Shown: one piece after another, positions 12,513-19,472 of the stretch
Numbering within the stretch: the first letter of the stretch is position 1
Layout of the letters: each line of letters starts with the position of its first letter
NCBI GenBank assembly: GCA_015064855.1
Contig: SVRK01000021.1
Coordinates: 1 to 32,571 of the forward strand
Source of the DNA: Oscillospiraceae bacterium
GTDB lineage: Bacteria; Bacillota; Clostridia; Oscillospirales; CAG-272
Length of the DNA stretch: 32,571 nt
Direction of reading: 5' to 3'
Translations under genes and position numbers: made by a program
Notes under the pieces: generated by a model
Databases searched by the model: none
What the model was told of the DNA's origin: nothing
The model's input: only the letters and a program-made list of their open reading frames with translations

Positions 12513-14108
12513 TTATTTCCTTTCTCCAAATATTTTACTTCCAACGCGGACAAGAGTTGCTCCGCTTTTGATTGCATATTCATAGCTTTCGCTCATTCCC
12601 ATTGATAAAATGGCAGTTGGGTCACTGCCAAAAAGCTCGTCAAACAGCTTTTTTGTCAGTCCAAAGCAGGACATATATTCTTCCTCTGTGCCTCTTGGCG
12701 CCATTGTCATAAGCCCACGCACACGCACGTTTGAAAGGGACTTCAATTGATTGTAAAAATCCTTAACGTCCTCGGGCATAACGCCACCCTTATTTTCTTC
12801 GCGTCCGCTATTTACTTCGATTAAAACGTCCATTATTTTGTCAATTTTTCTTGCTCGCTTGTCAATTTCCAAGGCGAGCGACAGAGAGTCAAGTGAGTGT
12901 ATAAGCGAAACCTTATCAATAATATACTTCACCTTGTTTTTTTGCAAGGTTCCAATAAAATGCAGCTCTGCCCCTTTGTCGTATGAGTCGTATTTTTCAA
13001 CAACCTCGTTTACGCGGTTTTCACCAATGATTTTAACACCCAGACTGATTAAATAATTTATGTCCTTTGGAGCTTGTGTTTTGGTTGCAGCAAGGAGCGA
13101 AACCTTGCCGTCCTTGTCAAGAGCTCTTATTTTAGATAAAACCTCATTATAGCTTTCTTTTATTGCTTCAAAACGGTCATTCATAGGATTTTTACCCTCT
13201 ATAATATCCGATGCATAGGAAAATGCATCACATTCATCAACATAAATTTTATGATAATTTTCGTGGCGTGAGAACCAAGTAAGCTGACGCTTTGCGTAAT
13301 GGCGTGTGGCCTTTTTTAACTCGTCTATACAAGCTTCAAGCGAGGAAGCCCCCTCAAAATAAGGGATAAACTCCTTGTAGCCAATCGCACCAAACGACGT
13401 ATATTCTTCCTTTAAATAGCCGTTGTCGTATAAACGTCTTGCCTCGGCTAAAAGCCCATCCTCAAGCATAATATCTACACGCTTTTCAATTCTTTCGTAT
13501 AAAAGGTCGCGGTTTTTAGCGCACAAGAAGAAAACGGTTGAATCATAAGGAGATGAAATCTTTTTTGACTCCTTATCAAGTACACTTTTGGGCTTTCCTG
13601 TGGCTTTATAAATTTCAAGCGCACGGATAACTCTTTTTACGTTGTTTTTGTGGATAGCATCAGCACTTTCGGGGTCTATTTCCTTTAGCATATCGTGTAA
13701 AAGATCAACGCCCTTTTCGTCTGCTAAATTTTCCAGGTGTGCGCGATAGGAGTCGTCCCTTGCGGTTTCTGAAAATGATGGTATTTCAAGGATACTATCA
13801 AGATAAAGTCCTGTGCCACCACAGAAAATCGGAGTTTTGCCTCTTTTTATTATATCATCTATAATATTTTTTGCAAGTAGCTGATAGTCCGCGCACGAAA
13901 AATTTTCGTTTGGGTCTTTAATATCAATTAAGTGGTGGGGAACAGAAGAAAGCTCATCCATTGTAGGCTTTGCAGTTCCTATATCCATTCCGCGATATAT
14001 TTGCATAGAATCGCAGGAGATAATCTCACCATTATACTTTTTGGCAAGCTTTATAGCAAGCGCTGTTTTACCAACCGCCGTTGGCCCAACTATTGCAAAA
14101 ACCCTCAT
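12513..14108 (-). CDS. miaA: MiaA-YggS fusion: tRNA dimethylallyltransferase plus PLP homeostasis protein
   Basis: One uninterrupted 531-codon frame joins two proteins that are normally separate. Residues 1-300 are MiaA: P-loop GPTAVGKT (8-15), SCDSMQIYRGMDIGTAKP (31-48), FCGGTGLYLDS (95-105) and KRQLTWFSR (273-281). MiaA adds a dimethylallyl group to A37 of tRNAs reading UNN codons. Residues 309-531 are a YggS/PLPBP domain: LLAATKTQAP with PLP-lysine Lys343, GENRVNE, LHFIGTLQKNK, GLMTMAP, LSMGMSESYE and the end RVGSKIFGER. YggS proteins hold and balance pyridoxal phosphate. Met309 (ATG at 13184) has GAGGG ten bases upstream, so a separate YggS could also be made from the same frame. The ATG at 14108 has AAAGGAGAT. 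It is the first gene of the operon and lies beside the triple repeat array. Confidence 0.9.
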   Translation of the reverse strand: MRVFAIVGPTAVGKTALAIKLAKKYNGEIISCDSMQIYRGMDIGTAKPTMDELSSVPHHLIDIKDPNENFSCADYQLLAKNIIDDIIKRGKTPIFCGGTGLYLDSILEIPSFSETARDDSYRAHLENLADEKGVDLLHDMLKEIDPESADAIHKNNVKRVIRALEIYKATGKPKSVLDKESKKISSPYDSTVFFLCAKNRDLLYERIEKRVDIMLEDGLLAEARRLYDNGYLKEEYTSFGAIGYKEFIPYFEGASSLEACIDELKKATRHYAKRQLTWFSRHENYHKIYVDECDAFSYASDIIEGKNPMNDRFEAIKESYNEVLSKIRALDKDGKVSLLAATKTQAPKDINYLISLGVKIIGENRVNEVVEKYDSYDKGAELHFIGTLQKNKVKYIIDKVSLIHSLDSLSLALEIDKRARKIDKIMDVLIEVNSGREENKGGVMPEDVKDFYNQLKSLSNVRVRGLMTMAPRGTEEEYMSCFGLTKKLFDELFGSDPTAILSMGMSESYEYAIKSGATLVRVGSKIFGERK

Positions 14109-14178
14109 TGCTATCTCCTTTCGATTCTCAAATATGGTTGCTTGGTTTTACCCCTGTGTCGTAGGAAAATTTCACATA

Positions 14179-14310
14179 GGCGAAGAGACAGGGAGGAAAA
14201 ATTGGTGAATGTGACCGAGAGGCGTACTTGTGTACGTCGGAGGGAACAGTCGCCGAAAAAAAGCAAAAAGCACAAACTAAGGAAGAAAAGCGTAGCTTTT
14301 CAACCTTAAA
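14179..14310 (+). repeat. Structured intergenic element, tandem copy 1
   Basis: Starts GGCGAAGAGACAGGGAGG. Outer stem ATTGGTGA (14201-14208) with TCGCCGA (14250-14256); centre CGTAC-TTGT-GTACG (14223-14236); end hairpin AAGG-AA-GAAAAGC (14279-14291) with GCTTTTC-AA-CCTT (14295-14307). Confidence 0.85.
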
Positions 14311-14395
14311 AGCTGGGAATGATAGTAAAGCAAAATAAATATTTATCGCTTTTTGTTTTTGGTTTTACCCCTGTGTCGCAGGAAAATTTCACATA

Positions 14396-14524
14396 GGCGA
14401 AGAGACAGGGAGGAAAAATTGGTGAATGAGACCGAGAGGCGTACTTGTGTACGTCGGAGGGAACAGTCGCCGATAAAAAGCAAAAAGCACAAACTAAGGA
14501 AGAAAAGCATAGCTTTTCAACCTT
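14396..14524 (+). repeat. Structured intergenic element, tandem copy 2
   Basis: Same layout as copy 1. The outer stem closes as ATTGGTGA / TCGCCGAT, and the end hairpin loop is ATA instead of GTA (GAAAAGC-ATA-GCTTTTC). Confidence 0.85.
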
Positions 14525-14612
14525 AAAAGTTGGGAATAACAGTAAAGCAAAATAAATATTTATCGCTTTTTGTTTTTGGTTTTACCCCTGTGTCGCAGGA
14601 AAATTTCACATA

Positions 14613-14741
14613 GGCGAAGAGACAGGGAGGAAAAATTGGTGAATGTGACCGAGAGGCGTACTTGTGTACGTCGGAGGGAACAGTCGCCGATAAAAAGCAA
14701 AAAGCACAAACTAAGGAAGAAAAGCATAGCTTTTCAACCTT
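14613..14741 (+). repeat. Structured intergenic element, tandem copy 3
   Basis: Same layout as copies 1 and 2, with loop ATA in the end hairpin. It is 75 bp from the queA stop codon. Confidence 0.85.
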
Positions 14742-14816
14742 AAAAGTTGGGAATGATAGTAAAGCAAAATAAATATTTATCGCTTTTTGTTTTTGGTTTT
14801 ACCCCTGTGTCACAGC

Positions 14817-15899
14817 CTATTCAATTAGCATGGCATCGCCAAAGGAAAAGAACCTATACTTTTCTTCAACTGCGGTTTTGTATGCCTCCATAATCTTTTC
14901 CTTACCGCGCAAAGCGCTAACAAGCATAAGAAGTGTACTTTCAGGTAAATGGAAATTAGTGATTAAAGTGTCAACAGCCTTGAATTTGTAGCCTGGATAG
15001 ATAAAAATGCCCGTATTGTCGCTTGTTTCAAGAACCTTGCCGTTTTCGTCGCTTGCGCTTTCAAGTGTGCGACATGACGTTGTGCCAACTGCAATAATCC
15101 TACCGCCCTTGGCTTTTCTTTCGTTTATTATGTCAGCACTTTCCTTTGAAACGGAGATGTATTCAGCGTGCATAATATGGTCGGTTATTTTGTCTGCCTT
15201 AACGGGTCTGAACGTACCAAGACCAACGTGTAGCATAACAGGAACAATCGCAATACCCTTGTTCTTTATTTTTTCAAGCAACTCGGGGGTAAAGTGTAGT
15301 CCCGCAGTGGGGGCGGCGGAAGAGCCGTTTTCCCTTGCGTAAACCGTTTGATATCTATCTTGGTCCTCAAGCTTTTCCGTTATGTAAGGAGGCAAGGGCA
15401 TAGAACCTATTTTTTCAAGCACCTCGTAAATATTTGAATATTTACTCTCGTCATACTCGAATTTTACAATTCTGTTTCCGTCCTCAACCACCTCTAAAAC
15501 AGTAGCAGTTAGCGTTTCAGCATACTTAATTTTACCACCAATTTTTATTTTCTTGGCAGGACGTAAAAGAACTTCCCACTCGTTATTCTTTAGTTGCTTT
15601 AAAAGCAAGGTTTCGATTTTAGAAGGGGCGGACACAAAAGAGTCTCCCTCGCGCACCTTTTCTCCCCATATTCTTGCAGGAATAACGCGAGAGTCGTTTA
15701 TAACAAGCGTGTCATTTGGCTTTAAATAGTCGATTATATCGTAAAAATGCTTGTGCTCTATACTGCCATCCCTTTTTATTACCAAAAGGCGGGAGGAGTC
15801 ACGAGGAGTAACGGGTGTTTGAGCTATTAGCTCCTTCGGTAAATCATAATAAAAATCGCTGGTTTTGAGCTCGGTCTTTGGTAGGTCGTTTTTAATCAT
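14817..15899 (-). CDS. queA: S-adenosylmethionine:tRNA ribosyltransferase-isomerase
   Basis: A 360-residue protein that transfers and isomerises the ribose of S-adenosylmethionine onto 7-aminomethyl-7-deazaguanine in tRNA, the next-to-last step of queuosine synthesis. The ATG at 15899 follows AAAAGGAA. Family signatures are TSDFYYDLPKELIAQTP (14-30), RDSSRLLVI, NDTLVINDSRVIPARI, SSAAPTAGLHFT, VGLGTFRPVK, RIIAVGTTSCRTLES and NFHLPESTLLMLVSA. The length is normal and no break is seen. No other queuosine gene is in the window. It has its own promoter (15959-15987) and no obvious terminator before the repeat array, so read-through into miaA is possible. Confidence 0.97.
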   Translation of the reverse strand: MIKNDLPKTELKTSDFYYDLPKELIAQTPVTPRDSSRLLVIKRDGSIEHKHFYDIIDYLKPNDTLVINDSRVIPARIWGEKVREGDSFVSAPSKIETLLLKQLKNNEWEVLLRPAKKIKIGGKIKYAETLTATVLEVVEDGNRIVKFEYDESKYSNIYEVLEKIGSMPLPPYITEKLEDQDRYQTVYARENGSSAAPTAGLHFTPELLEKIKNKGIAIVPVMLHVGLGTFRPVKADKITDHIMHAEYISVSKESADIINERKAKGGRIIAVGTTSCRTLESASDENGKVLETSDNTGIFIYPGYKFKAVDTLITNFHLPESTLLMLVSALRGKEKIMEAYKTAVEEKYRFFSFGDAMLIE

Positions 15900-15958
15900 T
15901 TTATTCCTTTTTGCGTCAAAATCATTGGCACAATATAAAAATTATCATAATTATATAT

Positions 15959-15987
15959 ATTATAAAGCATTTATTTTGCTTTTTCAA
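15959..15987 (-). promoter_or_regulatory. Promoter of queA
   Basis: Minus-strand TTGAAA (15987-15982), 17 bases, TATAAT (15964-15959). The 110-bp region also serves divergent dapA, whose own promoter is less clear (perhaps TTGGCA at 15925). Confidence 0.8.
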
Positions 15988-16009
15988 CAGTTTTGAAAGG
16001 ATTTTTAGT

Positions 16010-16894
16010 ATGTGTAATAAGGAAAAGGTATTTTTCGGCTCAGCTTGTGCTATGGTTACGCCATTTAAAAACGGTGAAATAGATTACAGCGCGTTTGGAA
16101 AGCTGATTGATTATCAAATTGAAAACGGCACTGATGCAATAGTTGTGCTTGGCACAACGGGAGAGGCGCCAACTATTAGCGAGGCGGAAAGAGGGGAGAT
16201 TGTAGCCTTTGCCAAAAACAGAATAAACGGGCGCACGCCTTTGATTGTGGGAACAGGCACAAACTCGACTGAATCGACAGTAAGATATTCAAAAAACGCA
16301 CACTCCCTCGGGGCAAATGCGATTTTATGTGTAACTCCTTACTATAATAAGCCAACGGAAAATGGACTTGTTGAGCACTATAAGGCAGTAGCGGATAGCG
16401 TTGATATTCCTGTGATTTTATATAATGTTCCCTCTCGCACAGGGGTGAATCTTTCGGTTGGAGCTTTGGAAAAATTAAAGGATATACCTAATATAGTTGG
16501 CATTAAGGAGGCGAGTGGAAGTATAGGATATTTTGATGCTTTGGTTGCGCGTTTTGGTGATTATTATCATTTTTATACGGGAAATGACGAATTGACATTG
16601 TCATCGCTTGCCTGTGGTGGAGACGGCGTTATTTCGGTTGTCGGAAACGTTTTGCCAAAGGAAATGCATATTTTGTGCCAATCCTTTAAAAATGGTGATA
16701 TTGAAAAAAGCCGAGAGATACAGCACGCGCTTTTGCCTTTGATAAAGGAGCTTTTCTATGAGGTAAACCCTGTGCCTGTAAAAACTGCACTCAATATAAT
16801 GGGACTTATAGAGAATGAGCTTCGTCTTCCTCTTGTGAAATCTACTAGATATAGTGAAATTAAGACGTTAATTTCAAAATATTTAAAGCAGTAG
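16010..16894 (+). CDS. dapA: 4-hydroxy-tetrahydrodipicolinate synthase
   Basis: A 294-residue TIM-barrel aldolase that condenses pyruvate with aspartate semialdehyde, the first step specific to diaminopimelate and lysine. I chose ATG 16010 (GAAAGG nine bases upstream) over a longer frame that lacks a ribosome binding site. Key residues are GTTGE (48-52), Tyr138 in ILYNVPSRTG and the Schiff-base Lys166 in GIKEASG. The close match to the DapA signatures favours this over other N-acetylneuraminate-lyase superfamily members, though paralogues with other substrates exist. It is a single gene here, with no other dap gene beside it. Confidence 0.92.
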   Translation: MCNKEKVFFGSACAMVTPFKNGEIDYSAFGKLIDYQIENGTDAIVVLGTTGEAPTISEAERGEIVAFAKNRINGRTPLIVGTGTNSTESTVRYSKNAHSLGANAILCVTPYYNKPTENGLVEHYKAVADSVDIPVILYNVPSRTGVNLSVGALEKLKDIPNIVGIKEASGSIGYFDALVARFGDYYHFYTGNDELTLSSLACGGDGVISVVGNVLPKEMHILCQSFKNGDIEKSREIQHALLPLIKELFYEVNPVPVKTALNIMGLIENELRLPLVKSTRYSEIKTLISKYLKQ

Positions 16895-16928
16895 CAGAGC
16901 CGTAGCTTGAAAATATATAATAAAAATG

Positions 16929-16957
16929 TTGACAAAAGCATATATTGGTGTTAAAAT
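16929..16957 (+). promoter_or_regulatory. Promoter of the zinc-ribbon/hydrophobic protein gene
   Basis: TTGACA (16929-16934), 17 bases, TAAAAT (16952-16957), 36 bases before the start codon. Confidence 0.85.
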
Positions 16958-16992
16958 AGAGTAAAGTAATATTTTGAAAGGAGAATTCAAAA

Positions 16993-17457
16993 ATGATTTG
17001 TCCAACATGTGGAAAAGAAATCGAAGACGGCGCTTTGGTATGTGAATATTGCAATCAAGAATTTACATACGAAGAGGAGGCTACCGAGGTAGCTGAGGCA
17101 GAGGCTGTTGAAGAGGCTGTTGAAGAGGCTGTTGAAGAGGTTGCTGAAGAGGTTGAAGAGGTAGCTGGACCATCAAACGTTTTGGCGATTTTATCACTCG
17201 TTTGCGGTGGCTTAGGCATACTCGGCTTTTTCCCACTCATCGCATCTATTGCAGGTATCATTCTATCCGTTATTTATAAGAAAAAAGGCGGAAAGAATGT
17301 AATGGGCAAGGTTGGTTTGATTTTATCAATCGTTGCTATTGTTCTCAAGGTTGTAGCCATCATTCTTAGCATTGTTGCAGTCGTTGCTGTGATTGTTTTG
17401 GCATTCTTGTCAACACCGGGCTTGCTTGAAGATATTCTTTGGGAACTCGGCCTTTAA
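16993..17457 (+). CDS. Zinc-ribbon protein with acidic repeat and two membrane helices
   Basis: A 154-residue protein with AAAGGAGA ahead of the start. MICPTCGKEI...VCEYC is a four-cysteine zinc ribbon (Cys3, Cys6, Cys17, Cys20). Residues 26-57 are a low-complexity acidic stretch built from VEEA units, encoded by a short tandem DNA repeat (about 17097-17165) that could vary in copy number by slippage. Two long hydrophobic regions follow (about 62-95 and 104-140) with a GKN-rich basic turn between, similar to DUF4190-type proteins. Function is unknown. It is related in design, but not clearly in sequence, to the protein at 5888. It has its own promoter and terminator and so is a single-gene unit. 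Confidence 0.82.
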   Translation: MICPTCGKEIEDGALVCEYCNQEFTYEEEATEVAEAEAVEEAVEEAVEEVAEEVEEVAGPSNVLAILSLVCGGLGILGFFPLIASIAGIILSVIYKKKGGKNVMGKVGLILSIVAIVLKVVAIILSIVAVVAVIVLAFLSTPGLLEDILWELGL

Positions 17458-17465
17458 TTAAAAAA

Positions 17466-17496
17466 GAAACAGACCCTTCAAGGGTCTGTTTTTTGT
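17466..17496 (+). terminator. Terminator of the zinc-ribbon gene
   Basis: AACAGACCCTT (17468-17478), two-base turn, AAGGGTCTGTT (17480-17490), then TTTT. Confidence 0.9.
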
Positions 17497-17508
17497 TTGC
17501 ATCATCTA

Positions 17509-17545
17509 TAACAAAAGCGACTCCGAGGAGTCGCTTTTGTTTTTT
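17509..17545 (-). terminator. Terminator of the lipoprotein gene
   Basis: AACAAAAGCGACTCC pairs with GAGTCGCTTTTGTT around a short turn. It lies directly after the minus-strand stop codon. Confidence 0.85.
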
Positions 17546-17546
17546 A

Positions 17547-19337
17547 TTAGTTGTTTGTAGTAGTAGCAGCTGTTTTCAATGTTACGAAATAATTTCTCGA
17601 TGTTGTTTTAATAGCAAATACAACGCAATCATCAAATGTTGATGAATAGATTGTGTAATCACCAGAATCTATTGGGAGATTGAAGGATGCGATTTCGTCA
17701 CCGTTTGTTTCATAGAACGTAATAGTTTTATTTGTGCGTATTGAAGAATATCCGTATTCGGTTTCAACAATGTAGAAGTAATCGTCTTTTACTGTAATAC
17801 TTGCTGTAGTGTAGTAGCTGTAATAATCGGAAGAGCTGTTTGTAACAAGGTGATTGGTGCTTGTGTAACCGTAGTCATCACATTCAGCAATGTAATAGGA
17901 TGTTGAAGAGCCGCTAATTTCTTTGTAAATGATAGAATCGTTTGTTGCGCTGTAGAATTCTGTATCCTCATCCAAGGTAACTACAGAATTGAGGTTCATA
18001 TCATAAATTGCTTCGTTTGTAACGATGAAATTCTTGTTTGCGTAATCAATTTCGCCAAGCTCACCGATAACATCATTGTTTTCGTTGTAAATTCTTGTGA
18101 AGTATTCGCCCTGTACCATATATCTTTTTTCGTTTAGGGCAACAGCATTATCGCCAAGGTCTTTCATTGAGATAAGCTCAATCTTTCCTTCGTTTGAAAT
18201 AGAAGCGGTGGCTGTTTCATTGTTGTCATAGTAAACGATGCCTTCGTCTTCAATAACAAAAACAGAAGCAATGTTTTCAGCGTTTGCTGGCAAGCCTATG
18301 AAGCCAAACTCAACAAAATCGTCTTTAGTCATAACATCGTCAATGATGTAAGAGCAATCAATTTCCTCATATGCACCGTTGTTAACAGTGTAAAGGTAGG
18401 TTTCAAGTGTGTAGCAATAGCCGTCCTTAATGTAATCGTATTTTGTGTCATAAAGCTCTTCATATGAGCCGAGCTCGTTTTGGAATTGAACAAGAATGTC
18501 TCCGTTGTTAAGAACGAAAACATCGTACTCGCTGTCAAATTTGCTTTCAGCAAACTTTTCAAAGTTTGTACCATAGAGTTGCTTGAATTGTGAATCGAAA
18601 ACGTAAACGTCATCTTCTGAAAGAAGAACGTATTTGTCGCCTGCTTGATAGAGGTCTCTAACAAAGTATTTTACAGAGTTTTCTTTAAGAGTTTTTACTG
18701 ACTCAAGAGTGTTTGTTTGAGTGTTGAAAAGATAGAGTGTCTCATCAAAGATTACAGCTTCCTTGTCAAGATTGTCAAGGATTGCATAGTCAAGAGCGGT
18801 CTTGCTTGATGAAATGTGACAATAGCCGGTGTAATCGTAAACGCCGTAGGTGTATGATGTATCGCCGTAATAATTGTCATATGTTTCCTTTAAGATGAAA
18901 AGGTCTTCGCCAAATTCAGCGATTGAAACGCCGGTAATGCTTGATGTATAGCCGTCGGAGCCATATGATGACCAGCCATTATAATCACAGTATGTAACAG
19001 TTGCAGAATAAAGAACTGAAGCTGTTAAAGCATTATAAACACGGTACTTGTATGTGTATTTGGTGCCAACCTCGCCGTAACTGTAGCTACTATCATAGTA
19101 GGTGTCTCCAAAAAGTGTTTCGGTGGAGGTTTCCTTCGTTAGAAAGAACTTGCCGCTTTTTTCAACAACGTCTCCTTCAAACGATTCAGATGTGTAAGTA
19201 TCAAAGCTAGGTTGATACTCCTTTTGGAAGCTTGAAATTACCTCGTTAAAATCAGCATTGCCACCAAAGCATGAGGTCAAAACGAATGGCAAGCAAAGAA
19301 CAAGGCAAAGAACAAGCGCAAGAATTTTCTTTTTCAT
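17547..19337 (-). CDS. Large Tyr/Ser-rich lipoprotein, likely beta-propeller
   Basis: A 596-residue protein. The ATG at 19337 follows AAAGGAG. MKKKILALVLCLVLCLPFVLTSC is a lipoprotein signal peptide, with lipobox LTSC and lipidated Cys23. The mature part is dominated by Tyr, Ser, Thr, Asp and Asn. It shows repeating strand-like blocks such as NGDILVQF, DDVYVFDSQFKQLYG, ETLYLFNTQTNTLE and EGIVYYDNN, which look like blades of a beta-propeller. I recognise no enzyme motif. It should sit on the outer face of the cell membrane and may bind a ligand or partner. It stands alone with a consensus promoter and its own terminator. Lipoprotein status is firm; the propeller is inferred. Confidence 0.85.
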   Translation of the reverse strand: MKKKILALVLCLVLCLPFVLTSCFGGNADFNEVISSFQKEYQPSFDTYTSESFEGDVVEKSGKFFLTKETSTETLFGDTYYDSSYSYGEVGTKYTYKYRVYNALTASVLYSATVTYCDYNGWSSYGSDGYTSSITGVSIAEFGEDLFILKETYDNYYGDTSYTYGVYDYTGYCHISSSKTALDYAILDNLDKEAVIFDETLYLFNTQTNTLESVKTLKENSVKYFVRDLYQAGDKYVLLSEDDVYVFDSQFKQLYGTNFEKFAESKFDSEYDVFVLNNGDILVQFQNELGSYEELYDTKYDYIKDGYCYTLETYLYTVNNGAYEEIDCSYIIDDVMTKDDFVEFGFIGLPANAENIASVFVIEDEGIVYYDNNETATASISNEGKIELISMKDLGDNAVALNEKRYMVQGEYFTRIYNENNDVIGELGEIDYANKNFIVTNEAIYDMNLNSVVTLDEDTEFYSATNDSIIYKEISGSSTSYYIAECDDYGYTSTNHLVTNSSSDYYSYYTTASITVKDDYFYIVETEYGYSSIRTNKTITFYETNGDEIASFNLPIDSGDYTIYSSTFDDCVVFAIKTTSRNYFVTLKTAATTTNN

Positions 19338-19371
19338 TTTTCTTTCTCCTTTGAAATAAATTGGTAATTTC

Positions 19372-19400
19372 ATTATATTATAAAAAATTGTCTTTGTCAA
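19372..19400 (-). promoter_or_regulatory. Promoter of the lipoprotein gene
   Basis: Minus-strand TTGACA (19400-19395), 17 bases, TATAAT (19377-19372): perfect consensus, suggesting strong expression. Confidence 0.9.
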
Positions 19401-19427
19401 TAATTTTACCAAAATTAGTTAAATAAA

Positions 19428-19466
19428 GAAAAAGACCTTAAGGCTTTCGCCGAAAGGTCTTTTTAA
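19428..19466. terminator. Terminator after the EF-G paralogue
   Basis: AAAGACCTT (19431-19439) pairs with AAGGTCTTT (19454-19462) around a GGC/GCC inner stem. A and T runs on both sides allow use on either strand. Confidence 0.85.
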
Positions 19467-19472
19467 AGTCAA

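Larger units (their letters stand above)
14144..14812. repeat. Three tandem units of about 217 bp plus a partial fourth
   Basis: GGTTTTACCCCTGTGTC begins at 14144, 14361 and 14579, and a truncated copy at 14795, giving periods of 217, 218 and 216 bp. Units differ by only a few substitutions. Each holds one structured element and the linker GCAAAATAAATATTTATCGC. The array fills the whole space between the queA stop (14817) and the miaA start (14108). No convincing gene is inside, and I could not find a clear promoter for miaA here. Confidence 0.92.

Noticed and set aside
13932..14309. Plus-strand frame of 125 codons over the miaA start and first repeat unit
   Set aside because: It is antisense to the conserved MiaA P-loop, lacks a ribosome binding site, and its C-terminal half is translated repeat DNA.
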